Assembly: GCA_020848515.1 (NCBI GenBank)
Contig: JADLIA010000030.1
Span: 1 to 46,645, forward strand
Length of the DNA stretch: 46,645 bases
From: Rubrivivax sp.
GTDB lineage: Bacteria; Pseudomonadota; Gammaproteobacteria; Burkholderiales; Burkholderiaceae_C
Direction: 5' to 3'
The translations under genes and the position numbers were made by a program. This document shows, in pieces, positions 1 to 11,374 of this stretch; the first letter of the stretch is position 1, and every line of letters begins with the position of its first letter. The notes under the pieces are model-generated. The model saw only the letters and a program-made list of their open reading frames with translations, was not told where the DNA came from and made no database searches.

Positions 1-1949
1 AGGTAGCCCGACTGGATCCAGCGCACCATGCCGGACACCCAACCCACCAGGCGCCAGGAGCCATTGACCAGCAGGCCGTCGATCAGCGCACGATCGCCCG
101 CCTTCCACAGACCGGTGCCGAGCAGACGCGCACCTCGCGCCACCACGTTTTCGTTGAACCAGTCCAGGTAATACTTGTTCTCCAGCAGGCTGTAGACGGG
201 CCGGAAAGCGCGCTGAATGGCGGCCGGCAGGGCCGGGTTCACCATGTACATGTAGTAGGCGCATGCCACGCCAGCCAGCGCCAGCCAGAACGGCGGTGCC
301 ACGAAGCCGTGCAGCGCCATCGGGACCCAGCCGTGGATCTTCTCGGCCAGCACCGCCATGGCAGGATGGCGCGCCGCATCCACATGGATCACGTCGTTGA
401 GCCGGAAGAAATCGCCGAACAGCATCGGCATCAGCGTGATGGCGCCGATCACCACGGAGGGAATGGCCAGCAGCACCAGCGGCAACCAGACCACCCAGGG
501 CGTCTCGTGCGGTTTCGCATCGTGGCCATGGCCGTGGTGATCGTCATGGTGGTGGGCGTCGGGGTTCTGGTCGTAGCGCTCCTGACCGTGAAAGACCAGG
601 AAGTACAGACGGAACGAATAGAAGGCGGTGACGAAGACCCCGGCCAGCACCGCGAAGTACGCGAACCCGGCGCCGGGCAGCTTGCTGGCATGCACCGCCT
701 CGATGATGGCGTCCTTCGAGTAGAAGCCGGAGAAGAACGGCGTGCCGATCAGCGCCAGCGAGCCCAGCAGGAAGGTGATCCAGGTGATCGGCATGTACTT
801 GCGCACGCCACCCATCCAGCGGATGTCCTGGTTGTGGTGCAGGCCGATGATCACCGAGCCCGCCGCCAGGAACAGCAGGGCCTTGAAGAAGGCATGCGTC
901 ATCAGGTGGAACACCGCCACCGAATACGCCGACGCACCCAGCGCCACCGTCATGTACCCCAGCTGCGACAGGGTGGAATAGGCCACCACGCGCTTGATGT
1001 CGTTCTGGATGATGCCCAGAAAGCCCATGAACAGCGCCGTGATCGCACCGATCACCAGCACGAAGTTCAGCGCCGCATCCGACAGCTCGAACAGCGGCGA
1101 CATGCGCGCCACCATGAAGATGCCCGCGGTCACCATGGTCGCCGCGTGGATCAGGGCGGAAATGGGTGTCGGACCTTCCATCGAGTCGGGCAGCCACACG
1201 TGCAGCGGGAACTGGGCGGATTTGCCCATGGCGCCTATGAACAGGCAGATGCAGATCACGGTGACCAGCAGCCAGTCCGTCCCTGGAAAGCCCAGGCCCG
1301 CAAGCTGACCCGCCTTGCCGAACACCTCGGCGTAGTTCAGGCTGCCGGCGTAGGCGGCGATCAGACCGATGCCGAGGATGAAGCCGAAGTCGCCCACGCG
1401 GTTGACCAGGAAGGCCTTCAGGTTGGCGAAGATGGCCGTCGGCCGGTTGAACCAGAAGCCGATCAGCAGATAGGACACCAGGCCCACGGCTTCCCAGCCG
1501 AAGAACAGTTGCAGGAAGTTGTTGCTCATCACGAGCATCAACATCGAGAACGTGAACAGCGAGATGTACGAGAAGAAGCGGTTGTAGCCATCGTCGTCGG
1601 CCATGTAGCCGATGGTGTAGATGTGCACCATCAGTGACACGAAGGTCACCACGCACATCATGGTGGCGGTCAGGCTGTCGATCAGGAAGCCGACTTCCAT
1701 CTTCAGTCCGCCCACCACCATCCACTCGTAGAGGGTGCCTTCGAAGCGTGCACCGGCGATCACGCTTTGCAGGGTCAGCGCCGACAGCACGAACGCGATC
1801 AGCACCCCGAGGATGGTGACCGTGTGCGAGGCCGTGCGGCCGATGCGGTTGCCGCCGAACGCGGTACCCAGGATGCCCGCGATCAGCGAACCCGCCAGGG
1901 GCGCCAGCGGCACCGCCAGCAGTGTGGCTGCAGAAAGGGTCTGACTCAT
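1..1949 (-). CDS. nuoL: NADH-quinone oxidoreductase subunit L (3' end beyond window)
   Basis: Proton-pumping antiporter-like subunit of the complex I membrane arm. The frame reads from ATG at 1949 (MSQTLSAATLLAVPLAP...) to base 1 without a stop, about 649 residues; the C-terminus lies outside the window. Family hallmarks are visible: the conserved Glu in a 'FFGWEAVGLVSYLLIGFW' helix, 'GKSAQFPLHVWLPDSMEGPT', and 'SALIHAATMVTAGIFMVARM' with the pumping-helix Lys/His residues. A His/Asp-rich loop lies at about residues 465-482. It follows nuoK by 7 nt, with GAAGGG upstream as a plausible ribosome site. It differs from the Mrp-type paralogues further along the window by its nuo context. Identification is very secure. 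Confidence 0.97.
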   Translation of the reverse strand, partial: MSQTLSAATLLAVPLAPLAGSLIAGILGTAFGGNRIGRTASHTVTILGVLIAFVLSALTLQSVIAGARFEGTLYEWMVVGGLKMEVGFLIDSLTATMMCVVTFVSLMVHIYTIGYMADDDGYNRFFSYISLFTFSMLMLVMSNNFLQLFFGWEAVGLVSYLLIGFWFNRPTAIFANLKAFLVNRVGDFGFILGIGLIAAYAGSLNYAEVFGKAGQLAGLGFPGTDWLLVTVICICLFIGAMGKSAQFPLHVWLPDSMEGPTPISALIHAATMVTAGIFMVARMSPLFELSDAALNFVLVIGAITALFMGFLGIIQNDIKRVVAYSTLSQLGYMTVALGASAYSVAVFHLMTHAFFKALLFLAAGSVIIGLHHNQDIRWMGGVRKYMPITWITFLLGSLALIGTPFFSGFYSKDAIIEAVHASKLPGAGFAYFAVLAGVFVTAFYSFRLYFLVFHGQERYDQNPDAHHHDDHHGHGHDAKPHETPWVVWLPLVLLAIPSVVIGAITLMPMLFGDFFRLNDVIHVDAARHPAMAVLAEKIHGWVPMALHGFVAPPFWLALAGVACAYYMYMVNPALPAAIQRAFRPVYSLLENKYYLDWFNENVVARGARLLGTGLWKAGDRALIDGLLVNGSWRLVGWVSGMVRWIQSGY

Positions 1950-1956
1950 GACTCTG

Positions 1957-2265
1957 TTAACCCTTCAACGAATTGATTTCGTCCACGTTGATGCTGGACT
2001 TGGCGCGGAACAGCAGCATCAGGATCGCCAGGCCAATGGCCGCTTCGGCCGCCGCCACGGTCAGGATGAAGAACACGAACACCTGACCGTGCATATCGCC
2101 CAGGTAATGCGAAAACGCCACGAAATTCATGTTGATGGCCAGCAGCATCAGTTCGATGGCCATGAGCAGCACGATGATGTTCTTGCGGTTGAGAAAGATC
2201 CCCACCACGGCAAGAGAAAACAGGATGGCGCCCAGCGTCAGAAAGTGGGCCAGCGTCAGCGTCAT
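1957..2265 (-). CDS. nuoK: NADH-quinone oxidoreductase subunit K
   Basis: A 102-residue membrane subunit of complex I with three transmembrane helices. The conserved glutamates of this MrpC-like subunit are visible in '[19 protein letters not shown]' and '[14 protein letters not shown]'. Length matches the family (about 100 aa). Its ATG overlaps the nuoJ stop by 4 bases (ATGA at 2262-2265), indicating translational coupling inside the nuo operon. Confidence 0.97.
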   Translation of the reverse strand: MTLTLAHFLTLGAILFSLAVVGIFLNRKNIIVLLMAIELMLLAINMNFVAFSHYLGDMHGQVFVFFILTVAAAEAAIGLAILMLLFRAKSSINVDEINSLKG

Positions 2266-2933
2266 GGTTTGACCTCCTCCACGAGGGCCGCGGCGGGCGG
2301 CTCGACCGGCAGCGGCGCCTGCGTGGGCGCCAGCTTGAGCACCTGCAGGCGGTCGCTCGCCTTGACCCTGACCTGCAGGCTGGGATCGACCTTCTTGGTG
2401 TCCTTGCGCTCACGCAGGGTCAACGCGATGGCCGCCACCATGGCGATCAGCAACAGGACCGCGGCGATTTCCACCGGATACAGGTACTTGGTGTAGAGCA
2501 GCGTACCCAGCACCTTGGTGTTGGAGTACTGCACCACCTGCCCCGCGGCATTGGTCATGGTCTCGGGCACCTGGGGCGCTTCGCTGAGGCGGAAGCCACC
2601 GAACAGCACCACCGCCATTTCGAGCGTGATCAAGGCACCGATCGCCAGCGCCAGCGGCACATGGCGCCAGAAGCCCTGCCGCACGGTGTCGATGTGGATG
2701 TCCAGCATCATCACCACGAACAGGAACAACACCATCACCGCGCCCAGGTAGACCAACACCAGCGCGATGCCGAGGAACTCCGCCTTCAGCAGCAGCCAGA
2801 TGCCGGCCGCCTGCGAGAAGGTGAGCATCAGGTACAGCACCGCGTGCACCGGGTTGCGCGCGGTGATCACCCGGAATGCCGAAAACAGCATCACCAGGGC
2901 GAACACGTAGAAAAAGCCGGTCTTGACGTCCAT
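2262..2933 (-). CDS. nuoJ: NADH-quinone oxidoreductase subunit J
   Basis: A 223-residue membrane subunit of complex I. The first 170 residues carry five hydrophobic helices, including '[31 protein letters not shown]', the family's best conserved stretch. The last 45 or so residues form a charged, Pro/Ala-rich tail ([17 protein letters not shown] onwards) that makes it longer than the E. coli protein (184 aa). It overlaps nuoK by 4 bases and follows nuoI with a 34-nt gap. Confidence 0.95.
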   Translation of the reverse strand: MDVKTGFFYVFALVMLFSAFRVITARNPVHAVLYLMLTFSQAAGIWLLLKAEFLGIALVLVYLGAVMVLFLFVVMMLDIHIDTVRQGFWRHVPLALAIGALITLEMAVVLFGGFRLSEAPQVPETMTNAAGQVVQYSNTKVLGTLLYTKYLYPVEIAAVLLLIAMVAAIALTLRERKDTKKVDPSLQVRVKASDRLQVLKLAPTQAPLPVEPPAAALVEEVKP

Positions 2934-2967
2934 GGGTCTTGTCTAGTGGTGGGCCAGCCAGCGCGGG

Positions 2968-3477
2968 TCAGCGGTACCTGGCATCTGCCGCCTTGGCGGC
3001 GGCGATTTCAGATTCGTAGCGATCGCCCACGGCCAGCAGCATGTCCTTGGTGAAATACAGGTCACCCCGCTTCTCGCCGTGGTACTCGAGGATGTGGGTC
3101 TCGACGATCGAGTCGACCGGACAGCTCTCTTCGCAGAAGCCGCAGAAGATGCACTTGGTCAGATCGATGTCGTAGCGGGTGGTGCGACGCGAACCGTCGG
3201 CGCGCTCGCCGGCCTCGATGGTGATGGCCATGGCCGGGCATACGGCCTCGCACAGCTTGCAGGCGATGCAGCGCTCTTCGCCGTTGTCGTAGCGGCGCAG
3301 CGCATGCAGGCCGCGAAAGCGCGGCGACAGCGGGGTTTTTTCCTCGGGGTACTGGATGGTGACCTTGCGCCGGAAGGCGTAGCGCCCGGTCAGGGCCATG
3401 CCCTTGAACAATTCCACGAGCACGAAGCTCTTGAGGAAATCGCGGAGCGAAAACGGTGAAGCAGTGACGGAAGCCAT
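2968..3477 (-). CDS. nuoI: NADH-quinone oxidoreductase subunit I, 2x[4Fe-4S] ferredoxin-like
   Basis: A 169-residue peripheral-arm subunit that carries the N6a/N6b [4Fe-4S] clusters and passes electrons from NuoG toward NuoB. Two ferredoxin motifs are explicit: [12 protein letters not shown] and [12 protein letters not shown]. An N-terminal amphipathic stretch ([19 protein letters not shown]) probably anchors it to the membrane arm. The frame is open further upstream, but ATG at 3477 gives the family's usual length and start and lies just after the nuoH stop. Confidence 0.96.
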   Translation of the reverse strand: MASVTASPFSLRDFLKSFVLVELFKGMALTGRYAFRRKVTIQYPEEKTPLSPRFRGLHALRRYDNGEERCIACKLCEAVCPAMAITIEAGERADGSRRTTRYDIDLTKCIFCGFCEESCPVDSIVETHILEYHGEKRGDLYFTKDMLLAVGDRYESEIAAAKAADARYR

Positions 3478-3491
3478 GACGAACCCTGCGG

Positions 3492-4568
3492 TCAGTGCCA
3501 GATGTTCCAGGGGCTGTGCATCCACAGGCCCACGACGATCAGCCAGATGAGCGTCACCGGGATGAAGATCTTCCAGCCCAGGCGCATGATCTGGTCGTAG
3601 CGGTAACGTGGGAAGGTGGCACGGATCCAGATGAACATCGACACCACGATGAAGGTCTTGATGCCCAGCCAGATCCATCCCGGAATGAAGTCCAGCGCAC
3701 CGATCGGAGGCAACCAGCCGCCCAGGAACATCAACACGGCGAGGATCGACACCAGCCACATGCTGGCGTACTCGGCCAGGAAGAAGGTGGCAAAGCCCAT
3801 GCCGGAATACTCGACCATGTGCCCGGCCACGATCTCGGCCTCACCCTCGGCCATGTCGAACGGATGGCGGTTGACCTCGGCCACCACCGAGATCAGGTAG
3901 ACCATGAAGATCGGCAACAGCGGCAGCCAGTTCCAGGACAGGAAGCCGAGGCCCTTGTCGGCCGCCATGCCCTTGGCCTGCCCCATCACGATGTCGGTCA
4001 GGTTCATGCTGCCCGACACCATCAGCACCACCAGGAAGCAGAAGCCCAGCGCGATCTCGTAGCTGACCATCTGCGCCGATGCGCGCAGGGCACCCAGGAT
4101 CGGGTACTTGGAGTTGGAAGCCCAGCCGGCGATGATGACGCCATAGACCTCGATCGACGTGATCGCCAGCACCAGCAGCAGACCGGCATTGATGTTGGCC
4201 AGCGCAGCCTCGGGGCCGAACGGGATTACCACCCAGGCGGCCAGCGCCGGCATGATGGCCATGACGGGACCGATGAAGAACAGCCCCTTGGCCGCTGCCG
4301 TGGGACGAATGATTTCCTTGGTCAGCAGCTTGACGGCGTCGGCGATGGGTTGCAGCAAGCCGGCCGGACCGACCCGATTGGGCCCCAGACGCGCCTGCAT
4401 GAAACCCAGCAGCCGCCGCTCCCACAGGGTCAGGTACGCCACCGCGCCCATCAGCGGCAGCAGCAGCACGACGATCTTGATCAGGCTCCAGACCACCGGC
4501 CAGGCGATGCCGCTCCACCAGCTGCCGGCAAACAGGTGCAGGCCGACGTTGTAGATGGCGTCGATCAT
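3492..4568 (-). CDS. nuoH: NADH-quinone oxidoreductase subunit H
   Basis: A 358-residue membrane subunit at the junction of the two complex I arms; it lines the ubiquinone tunnel. About eight transmembrane helices are visible, plus the hallmark loops '[19 protein letters not shown]' and '[20 protein letters not shown]', which carry the acidic quinone-site residues. ATG at 4568 overlaps the nuoG stop (4565-4567) by an ATGA junction; the longer upstream open frame is only antisense of nuoG. Confidence 0.97.
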   Translation of the reverse strand: MIDAIYNVGLHLFAGSWWSGIAWPVVWSLIKIVVLLLPLMGAVAYLTLWERRLLGFMQARLGPNRVGPAGLLQPIADAVKLLTKEIIRPTAAAKGLFFIGPVMAIMPALAAWVVIPFGPEAALANINAGLLLVLAITSIEVYGVIIAGWASNSKYPILGALRASAQMVSYEIALGFCFLVVLMVSGSMNLTDIVMGQAKGMAADKGLGFLSWNWLPLLPIFMVYLISVVAEVNRHPFDMAEGEAEIVAGHMVEYSGMGFATFFLAEYASMWLVSILAVLMFLGGWLPPIGALDFIPGWIWLGIKTFIVVSMFIWIRATFPRYRYDQIMRLGWKIFIPVTLIWLIVVGLWMHSPWNIWH

Positions 4569-6679
4569 GCGCTTGCTCCTTCCAGGGCGTCGGCGGTCTG
4601 CTGCAGCGACGGCGCCCGGCGCACGATGCCGTCGAGCTGGTAGATGCCCACAGGGGGAACGTGCACAGCGCCCGCGCGGATCTGGATTGCGGCCGTCGTG
4701 CGGTTGCTCAGGCGTGCGGCCGGCACGAACTCGGACACGCTGCCGCCCAGCGCATGGGCCAGCACCTCCTGCGAGGTCTCGAAGGCCGGTTGCACCACCT
4801 GCAGCAGGTCGGCCAGCACGCGCAGCACCTTCCAGCCCGGGCGCGTATCGCCCAGCGGCCGCACCACGGCATGGAAGCTCTGCACCCTGCCCTCGGCATT
4901 GATGAAGGTGCCCGAGGTTTCGGTGAACGGGGCGATCGGCAGCAGCACGTCGCTGATGTCCAGGTTGGCCTTGAACGGACTGAGCGTGACCACCAGGCCG
5001 CAGCCCTGCCGCTGCAGGGGCGCCGAATCGGCGCCTGGCTCGCAGGCCAGCAGCAGCAGCGCGTCCACATCGCCCGCCAGCATCCGGGCGGCGTTCAGGC
5101 CGCCCTTGCCCGGTACGGCGTGCACCACCTGTGCGCCCACCGTGTTGGCCGCCTCGGTGAGCCAACCCACGGTGGCGCCGGTCTGCTCGCCGATCCATTG
5201 GCACAAGGCCAGCAACACCGAAGCCTGAGCGTGGTGTGCCGCCGCATTGCCCAGCAAGATCGCCTTGCGCTCACCCGACTGCAGGCTGCCGGCCAGCGCG
5301 CGGGCCGAATCGGTGGCCTGACCAGCCACCGGGGCGGGCACGCCCTTGTCGGCCGCCAGCACCGTCGCCACATCGGCCAGGGCCTGCGCCCAGTCGCCCG
5401 CTTCGACCGCCTGCACGGCGCGCAGCGGCATGGCCCAGGCCGTGTCGGTCTTCAACAATGCTCTTGAAGTGATAGCTGCCACCGCACAGCCATGGCGGGC
5501 TGCCTGCCGAATTCTTTGCGCGAACAGCGGATGGTCCTTGCGCAGGTTCGACCCCACCACCAGCACCGATTGCAACTCGGACAGGGAGGCGACCGAAGTA
5601 CCCAGCCAGCGCACCCCCTCGGGCGCGGGGAATTCGCTGTGGCGCAGGCGATGGTCGATGTTTTCGCTGCCCAGCCCGCGCACCAGCGAAGCCGCCAGAT
5701 GCAGTTCTTCAAGCGTGCTGTGCGGACTGACCAGGGCACCGATGCGGCCCGCGCCGTGGCTGGCACGGATCTCGCTCAAGCCGTTGGCCACGTGCTCCAG
5801 CGCGGTCTGCCAGTCGACCTCCCGCCACACGCCGTCCTGCTTGAGCATGGGCTTGGTCAAGCGTTGCTCGCCGTTCAGCGCTTCGTAGGAGAAGCGGTCG
5901 CGATCGGCGATCCAGCATTCGTTGACGGCCTCGTTCTCGAGGGGAACGACGCGCATCACCTGATGGTTCTTGACTTGCACCACCAGGTTGGCGCCGGTCG
6001 AGTCGTGCGGGCTGATGCTCTTGCGGCGCGACAGCTCCCAGGTACGGGCACTGAAGCGAAACGGTTTGCTGGTGAGTGCGCCTACCGGACAGATATCGAT
6101 CATGTTGCCCGACAGTTCGGAATCGACCGACTGCCCGACGAAGGTCTCGATCTCGGAGTGTTCGCCCCGGTTGGACATGCCCAATTCCATCGCGCCGGCG
6201 ATCTCCTGGCCGAAGCGGACGCAGCGGGTGCAGTGAATGCAGCGCGTCATCTCCTTCATGGAAATGAGCGGCCCGACATTCTTGGGCGCGACCACGCGCT
6301 TTTCGTCGCCGTAGCGCGAGCCGGAGGCCCCATAGCCGACCGCCAGGTCCTGCAGCTGGCATTCGCCGCCCTGGTCGCAGATCGGGCAGTCGAGCGGGTG
6401 ATTGATGAGCAGGAACTCCATCACCGACTTCTGCGCCTTGATCGCCTTGTCGCTCTTGGTACGCACCACCATGCCCTGCGTCACGGGGGTGGCGCAAGCC
6501 GGCATGGGCTTGGGAGCCTTTTCGACGTCCACCAGGCACATGCGGCAGTTGGCGGCAATGGACAGCTTCTTGTGATAGCAGAAGTGCGGGATGTATATGT
6601 CCGCCTTCTCGGCCGCATGCATCACCATGCTGCCTTCAGGCACCTCGACCTTCTTGCCGTCTATTTCGAGTTCAACCAT
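4565..6679 (-). CDS. nuoG: NADH-quinone oxidoreductase subunit G
   Basis: A 704-residue, molybdopterin-oxidoreductase-fold subunit of complex I that holds several Fe-S clusters. The N-terminal [2Fe-2S] domain has C34, C45, C48 and C62. Next come the H/C3 cluster segment ([18 protein letters not shown]), [13 protein letters not shown] and ICPVGAL, then the degenerate molybdopterin-like domain. ATG at 6679 starts the canonical ferredoxin domain ([17 protein letters not shown]); upstream extension is not needed. It follows nuoF by 23 nt. Bases about 5458-5500, inside the variable C-terminal half, contain a weak match to the dispersed ATAGCTG repeat; I do not count it as a certain copy. Confidence 0.97.
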   Translation of the reverse strand: MVELEIDGKKVEVPEGSMVMHAAEKADIYIPHFCYHKKLSIAANCRMCLVDVEKAPKPMPACATPVTQGMVVRTKSDKAIKAQKSVMEFLLINHPLDCPICDQGGECQLQDLAVGYGASGSRYGDEKRVVAPKNVGPLISMKEMTRCIHCTRCVRFGQEIAGAMELGMSNRGEHSEIETFVGQSVDSELSGNMIDICPVGALTSKPFRFSARTWELSRRKSISPHDSTGANLVVQVKNHQVMRVVPLENEAVNECWIADRDRFSYEALNGEQRLTKPMLKQDGVWREVDWQTALEHVANGLSEIRASHGAGRIGALVSPHSTLEELHLAASLVRGLGSENIDHRLRHSEFPAPEGVRWLGTSVASLSELQSVLVVGSNLRKDHPLFAQRIRQAARHGCAVAAITSRALLKTDTAWAMPLRAVQAVEAGDWAQALADVATVLAADKGVPAPVAGQATDSARALAGSLQSGERKAILLGNAAAHHAQASVLLALCQWIGEQTGATVGWLTEAANTVGAQVVHAVPGKGGLNAARMLAGDVDALLLLACEPGADSAPLQRQGCGLVVTLSPFKANLDISDVLLPIAPFTETSGTFINAEGRVQSFHAVVRPLGDTRPGWKVLRVLADLLQVVQPAFETSQEVLAHALGGSVSEFVPAARLSNRTTAAIQIRAGAVHVPPVGIYQLDGIVRRAPSLQQTADALEGASA

Positions 6680-6702
6680 GGGCTTGTCCGATTCGGTTCG
6701 CT

Positions 6703-8049
6703 TCAGCTCGTCAGCGTCTGTGCGGCGTCGATCTTGGCCGCGAATTCGTGCCGGAAATGCTTGATCATGGCGCGCACCGGCATCGCCGCGGCGTCGCCCA
6801 GCGCGCAGATGGTGCGGCCCATGATGTTCTCGGCCACGTTGTCGAGCTTGTCCAGGTCTTCGGCGCGCCCCTGACCCTCCTGGATGCGATCGACCATGCG
6901 CCACAGCCAGCCGGTGCCTTCGCGACACGGCGTGCACTGACCGCACGATTCGTGCATGTAGAAGTACGACAGGCGGCGCAGGGTTTCGACCATGTCGCGC
7001 GACTCGTCCATCACGATCACGGCACCCGAGCCCAGCATGGAGCCGGCCTTGGCGATGGAGTCGTAGTCCATCGTGCATTGCATGATGATGTCGGCCGGCA
7101 GCACCGGCGAGGACGAGCCGCCCGGGATGACCGCCTTCAGCGTCTTGCCGCCGCGCACGCCACCGGCCAGTTCGAGCAGCTTGGCAAACGGCGTGCCGAG
7201 CGGAATTTCGTAGTTGCCGGGGCGCGCCACGTCGCCCTGGATGGAGAAGATCTTGGTGCCGCCGTTGTTGGGTTTGCCGCACTCCAGGTAGGCCTGACCG
7301 CCGTGGCGAATGATCCAGGGCGTGGCCGCAAAGGTTTCCGTGTTGTTGATGGTGGTCGGCTTGCCGTACAGGCCGAAACTGGCCGGGAACGGCGGCTTGA
7401 AGCGCGGCTGACCCTTCTTGCCCTCGAGCGACTCCAGCAGCGCGGTTTCCTCGCCGCAGATGTAGGCACCGAAGCCGTGGTGCGCGTGCAACTGGAAATC
7501 GAAGCCGCTGCCCATGATGCCCTGGCCCAGGTAGCCGGCCTCGCGTGCCTGCTCGATGGCGGCTTCAAAGCGTTCGTAGACCCGGAAGATCTCGCCGTGG
7601 ATGTAGTTGTAGCCCACGCTGGCACCCATGGCGTAGGCGGCGATCGCCATGCCCTCGATCACCGCATGCGGGTTGTGCATCAGGATGTCGCGGTCCTTGA
7701 AGGTACCCGGTTCGCCCTCGTCGGAGTTGCACACCAGGTACTTTTGGCCCGGGAAGTTGCGCGGCATGAAGCTCCACTTGAGGCCGGTCGGGAACCCCGC
7801 GCCGCCGCGGCCACGCAGGCTCGACGCCTTCAGCTCGGCGATCACCTCGTCCTGCGTCATGCCGGGCCCACCGTCCTGGCCCAGCACCTTGCGCAGCGCC
7901 TGGTAGCCGCCGCGTGCTTCGTAGTCCTTCAGGCCCCAGTTGGTGCCGTCCAGCCCGGCATAAATCTGTGGATGGATGTGGCGACCGTGGAAGCAGGTCT
8001 CCAGGCCCCTGGCCTGGAACTGCGCGAGGATGTCTTGCACACGAGCCAT
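6703..8049 (-). CDS. nuoF: NADH-quinone oxidoreductase subunit F (NADH/FMN-binding)
   Basis: A 448-residue subunit that oxidises NADH through FMN and passes electrons to the N3 cluster. Visible motifs are the NADH/FMN glycine-rich segment [15 protein letters not shown], the acidic [31 protein letters not shown], and the [4Fe-4S] ligand set [15 protein letters not shown]. Length is standard. It begins 3 nt after the nuoE stop, so the two are almost certainly translated together. Confidence 0.97.
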   Translation of the reverse strand: MARVQDILAQFQARGLETCFHGRHIHPQIYAGLDGTNWGLKDYEARGGYQALRKVLGQDGGPGMTQDEVIAELKASSLRGRGGAGFPTGLKWSFMPRNFPGQKYLVCNSDEGEPGTFKDRDILMHNPHAVIEGMAIAAYAMGASVGYNYIHGEIFRVYERFEAAIEQAREAGYLGQGIMGSGFDFQLHAHHGFGAYICGEETALLESLEGKKGQPRFKPPFPASFGLYGKPTTINNTETFAATPWIIRHGGQAYLECGKPNNGGTKIFSIQGDVARPGNYEIPLGTPFAKLLELAGGVRGGKTLKAVIPGGSSSPVLPADIIMQCTMDYDSIAKAGSMLGSGAVIVMDESRDMVETLRRLSYFYMHESCGQCTPCREGTGWLWRMVDRIQEGQGRAEDLDKLDNVAENIMGRTICALGDAAAMPVRAMIKHFRHEFAAKIDAAQTLTS

Positions 8050-8052
8050 GAA

Positions 8053-8571
8053 TCAGTCCTCCGCGTGGCGCAGGCCATTGACCAGCTGATCCAGCTTGTC
8101 GTTGGACATGAAGCTGCACATGTGGCGGTCGTTGACCAGCATCACCGGCGCGTCACCACAGGCACCCAGGCACTCGCAGGCCTGCACCGTGAACAGGCCA
8201 TCGGCGGTGGTTTCACCCGGCTGCACGCCGAGCGTCTCGCACAGGTGCTCCAGCGCCTGCGGCCCGCCGGCGAACATGCACGGCGCATTGGTGCACACGT
8301 TCAGCTTGAAGCGGCCGACCGGCTGCTGGTTGTACATGTTGTAGAAGGTCGTGACCTCATGCACCGCCATCACCGGCATGCCCAGGTAGGCCGCCACCGC
8401 CCGTTCGCTGTCGGGGCTGACCCAGCCCTGCTCCTGCTGCACGATGGCCAGGCAGGCCATCACGGCCGACTGCTTCTGGTCGGCAGGGTACTTGGCGACC
8501 TCGCGCGCAAAACGCGCCAGCGTGGCTTGCGAAAACGGTGTCGCAGTGGAAGGGGCAACTGCACTGCTCAT
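8053..8571 (-). CDS. nuoE: NADH-quinone oxidoreductase subunit E, [2Fe-2S]
   Basis: A 172-residue thioredoxin-fold subunit binding the N1a [2Fe-2S] cluster beside the flavin site. The ligand motifs are CTNAPC (C-x4-C) and CECLGAC (C-x3-C). The helical N-terminus with '[23 protein letters not shown]' is typical. ATG at 8571 overlaps the nuoD stop by 4 bases. Confidence 0.96.
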   Translation of the reverse strand: MSSAVAPSTATPFSQATLARFAREVAKYPADQKQSAVMACLAIVQQEQGWVSPDSERAVAAYLGMPVMAVHEVTTFYNMYNQQPVGRFKLNVCTNAPCMFAGGPQALEHLCETLGVQPGETTADGLFTVQACECLGACGDAPVMLVNDRHMCSFMSNDKLDQLVNGLRHAED

Positions 8572-9821
8572 CGATCGATCTCTCCAAACACGACGTCCAT
8601 CGTCCCGATGATGGCCACGGCGTCGGCCAGCATGTGACCCTTGGTCAGCTCATCGAACGCGGACAGATGGGCAAAACCGGGCGCTCGGATCTTCATCCGA
8701 TAGGGCTTGTTGGCGCCATCGCTGATGAGGTAGATGCCGAACTCGCCCTTGGGGTGTTCGACCGCCGCGTAGGCTTCGCCCTCCGGCACGTGCATGCCTT
8801 CGGAAAACAGCTTGAAGTGGTGGATCAGGTCCTCCATGCCCGACTTCATGCGTTCCCGCGGCGGCGGCGCCACCTTGTGGTTGTCCACGATCACCGGACC
8901 AGGGTTGGCACGCAGCCAGTCGACACACTGTTTGATGATGCGGTTGGATTCGCGCATTTCCTGCACGCGCACCAGGTAGCGGTCGTAGCTGTCGCCCGTC
9001 TTGCCCACCGGGATGTCGAAATCCAGGGCAGCGTAGACGTCGTAGGGCTGCGTCTTGCGCAGGTCCCACGCGATGCCGGAGCCGCGCAGCATGGGGCCGG
9101 TCAGGCTCAGGTTGAGTGCGCGCTCGGGCGTCACCACGCCGATGCCCACGGTGCGCTGCTTCCAGATGCGGTTGTCGGTGAGCAGCGTCTCGTATTCGTC
9201 CATCAGGACCGGGAAACGCTTGGTGAAGTCGTCGATGAAGTCCAGCAGCGAACCCTGGCGGTTGGCGTTGATCGCGTCCAGCGACTTGCTGCTGCGGATC
9301 TTGCTGGACTTGTACAGCGCCATGCTGTCGGGCAGGTCACGGTACACGCCACCGGGGCGGAAATACGCCGCGTGCATGCGCGCGCCCGACACCGCTTCGT
9401 ACATGTCGAACAGGTCCTCCCGCTCACGGAAGGTGTAGAGCAGCATGGTCGAGGCGCCGCAGTCGTGGCCGTGCGAACCCAGCCACATCAGGTGGTTGAG
9501 CAGGCGCGTGATCTCGGCGAACATGACGCGGATGTACTGCGCCCGGATCGGCACTTCGATGCCGAGCAGCTTTTCGATCGCCAGACAGTAGGCGTGCTCG
9601 TTGCACATCATGGACACGTAGTCGAGACGGTCCATGTAGGGCAGCGACTGGATGTAGGTCTTGTGCTCGGCCAGCTTCTCGGTGGCGCGGTGCAACAGCC
9701 CGATGTGCGGGTCGGCACGGTGGATCACCTCGCCGTCCATCTCCAGCACCAGACGCAGTACGCCGTGCGCCGCCGGGTGCTGCGGCCCGAAGTTGAGGGT
9801 GTAGTTCTTGATGTCCGCCAT
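8568..9821 (-). CDS. nuoD: NADH-quinone oxidoreductase subunit D
   Basis: A 417-residue 49-kDa-type subunit forming the ubiquinone-binding cavity with NuoB. It has the family's N-terminal '[15 protein letters not shown]' quinone-site loop (His and following residues), '[18 protein letters not shown]', '[17 protein letters not shown]', and the C-terminal '[12 protein letters not shown]' end. Length and both ends agree with the family. It lies 5 nt downstream of nuoC and overlaps nuoE by 4 bases. Confidence 0.97.
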   Translation of the reverse strand: MADIKNYTLNFGPQHPAAHGVLRLVLEMDGEVIHRADPHIGLLHRATEKLAEHKTYIQSLPYMDRLDYVSMMCNEHAYCLAIEKLLGIEVPIRAQYIRVMFAEITRLLNHLMWLGSHGHDCGASTMLLYTFREREDLFDMYEAVSGARMHAAYFRPGGVYRDLPDSMALYKSSKIRSSKSLDAINANRQGSLLDFIDDFTKRFPVLMDEYETLLTDNRIWKQRTVGIGVVTPERALNLSLTGPMLRGSGIAWDLRKTQPYDVYAALDFDIPVGKTGDSYDRYLVRVQEMRESNRIIKQCVDWLRANPGPVIVDNHKVAPPPRERMKSGMEDLIHHFKLFSEGMHVPEGEAYAAVEHPKGEFGIYLISDGANKPYRMKIRAPGFAHLSAFDELTKGHMLADAVAIIGTMDVVFGEIDR

Positions 9822-9826
9822 GATGG

Positions 9827-10441
9827 TCAGTGCAGGCCGCCGTAGTTGTCTTCGCGGATCACGCGCGGCGTGATTTCGCGCGGCTCGATCGTCACCGGCT
9901 CGTAGATCACGCGCTGGCGCTCGGCGTCGTAGCGCATCTCGACATGACCGGTCAGCGGGAAATCCTTGCGGAACGGATGACCGATGAAGCCATAGTCGGT
10001 CAGGATGCGACGCAGGTCGGCGTGCCCCTCGAACACGATGCCGTAGAGGTCGAAGGCCTCGCGCTCGAACCAGTCGGCCCCGCTCCAGAGGTCGGTGACC
10101 GAGCGGATGACCGGGAATTCATCGTCGGTGCAGAACACACGCACACGCAGGCGCTGGTTCAGACTGACCGACAGCAGATGCACGACGACGGCAAAGCGCG
10201 GGCCTTCCCAACGGCCATCGCCATAGGTGGAGTAATCCACCCCGCACAGGTCGATCAACTGTTCGAAACGGCACCCGGCGGCGTCGCGCAACAGGCGCAT
10301 CACCTGGTGGTATTCGCCCGCCGACACACTGACCGTGACCTCACCTCGGGCCACGTCGATGTGCTGCACCAGCTCGCCCAGCGCGCTGGCCACGGTGTCG
10401 TTCAGAACTTCAGGGGCAATGGCGTGCTTGGTCATGCTCAT
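9827..10441 (-). CDS. nuoC: NADH-quinone oxidoreductase subunit C
   Basis: A 204-residue 30-kDa subunit of the complex I peripheral arm. The signature '[29 protein letters not shown]' matches the ERExxDxxG family pattern, followed by '[12 protein letters not shown]'. NuoC and NuoD are separate here, unlike the fused E. coli NuoCD. ATG at 10441 overlaps the nuoB stop (ATGA). Confidence 0.96.
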   Translation of the reverse strand: MSMTKHAIAPEVLNDTVASALGELVQHIDVARGEVTVSVSAGEYHQVMRLLRDAAGCRFEQLIDLCGVDYSTYGDGRWEGPRFAVVVHLLSVSLNQRLRVRVFCTDDEFPVIRSVTDLWSGADWFEREAFDLYGIVFEGHADLRRILTDYGFIGHPFRKDFPLTGHVEMRYDAERQRVIYEPVTIEPREITPRVIREDNYGGLH

Positions 10442-10917
10442 ACCCGCGCGATGGTGTGGGTGCGGCGCACCTTCTGCTGCAGCTGGATGATCCCGTACAG
10501 CAGCGCCTCTGCCGTCGGGGGGCAGCCCGGAACGTAGACGTCCACCGGCACCACGCGGTCGCAGCCGCGCACCACGGAATAGCTGTAGTGGTAATAGCCG
10601 CCACCGTTGGCGCAGGAGCCCATGCTGAGCACCCAGCGCGGCTCGGCCATCTGGTCATACACCTTGCGCAGTGCCGGCGCCATCTTGTTGCACAGAGTGC
10701 CGGCAACGATCATCAGGTCGGACTGGCGCGGACTGGCGCGAAACACTTCGGCGCCAAACCGGGCAATGTCATAGCGCGATGCGGCGGCGTGCATCATCTC
10801 CACCGCGCAACAGGCCAGACCGAAAGTCACCGGCCAGATGGAGCCCGTCTTGGCCCAGTTCACCGCCGCGTCCACGCCGGTGAGCAAGAAGCCCTTTTGC
10901 TGAAACTCTGAATTCAT
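10438..10917 (-). CDS. nuoB: NADH-quinone oxidoreductase subunit B (N2 cluster)
   Basis: A 159-residue subunit binding the terminal [4Fe-4S] cluster N2, which reduces ubiquinone. The four cluster Cys are visible as the tandem pair C36-C37 ([10 protein letters not shown]), C102 (MGSCANGGG) and C132 (YVPGCPP). I chose ATG at 10917 over the in-frame ATG at 10935 because AGGA lies 9 nt upstream of 10917 and no ribosome site is seen before 10935. The longer form would add MTGHPH. Confidence 0.93.
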   Translation of the reverse strand: MNSEFQQKGFLLTGVDAAVNWAKTGSIWPVTFGLACCAVEMMHAAASRYDIARFGAEVFRASPRQSDLMIVAGTLCNKMAPALRKVYDQMAEPRWVLSMGSCANGGGYYHYSYSVVRGCDRVVPVDVYVPGCPPTAEALLYGIIQLQQKVRRTHTIARV

Positions 10918-10956
10918 GTGCGGATGTCCTGTCATGGCGCGCGCCGGGCGCGCGGC

Positions 10957-11316
10957 TCACTCCCAATCGAGCGCGCCCTTCTTCCACTCGTAGACGAAGC
11001 CGACCACCAAGATGGCCAGAAAGATGAGCACGGCAACAAACCCGACCAGGCCCACCTCACGCAGCGACACCGCCCAGGGAAAGAGGAACGCGATCTCGAG
11101 GTCGAACAGGATGAAAAGGATCGCCACCAGGTAGTAGCGCACGTCGAACTTCATGCGCGCGTCCTCGAAGGCTTCGAAGCCGCATTCGTAGGGCGAGTTC
11201 TTGGCCGCATCGGCCTTGTGCGGCTTGAGGAAGTTGCCCATGCCCAGCAGGAGAGCCCCGACAGCCAGACCCACCAGGATGAACAGCAGGACGGGGAGAT
11301 ACTGAGCGAGATTCAT
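10957..11316 (-). CDS. nuoA: NADH-quinone oxidoreductase subunit A
   Basis: A 119-residue membrane subunit with three helices and the conserved quinone-site loop '[21 protein letters not shown]', followed by '[14 protein letters not shown]'. The start at 11316 ([12 protein letters not shown]) gives standard length; the frame is open upstream but that part lies between tRNA-Leu and nuoA and has no family match. It is the first nuo gene, 58 bp downstream of tRNA-Leu, so the tRNA and operon may share a transcript. Confidence 0.95.
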   Translation of the reverse strand: MNLAQYLPVLLFILVGLAVGALLLGMGNFLKPHKADAAKNSPYECGFEAFEDARMKFDVRYYLVAILFILFDLEIAFLFPWAVSLREVGLVGFVAVLIFLAILVVGFVYEWKKGALDWE

Positions 11317-11374
11317 CGGGCTTCTTCGTCTGGGTGAACCACGGACCTGGGACACCCGCGGTTCGTTGTCGTTC

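Noticed and set aside
5458-5500. Possible repeat copy inside nuoG (TGATAGCTGCC..GCC)
   Set aside because: Only the TGATAGCTG part matches well and the stem is not recoverable. It may be chance or an ancient copy, so it is not listed as a feature.
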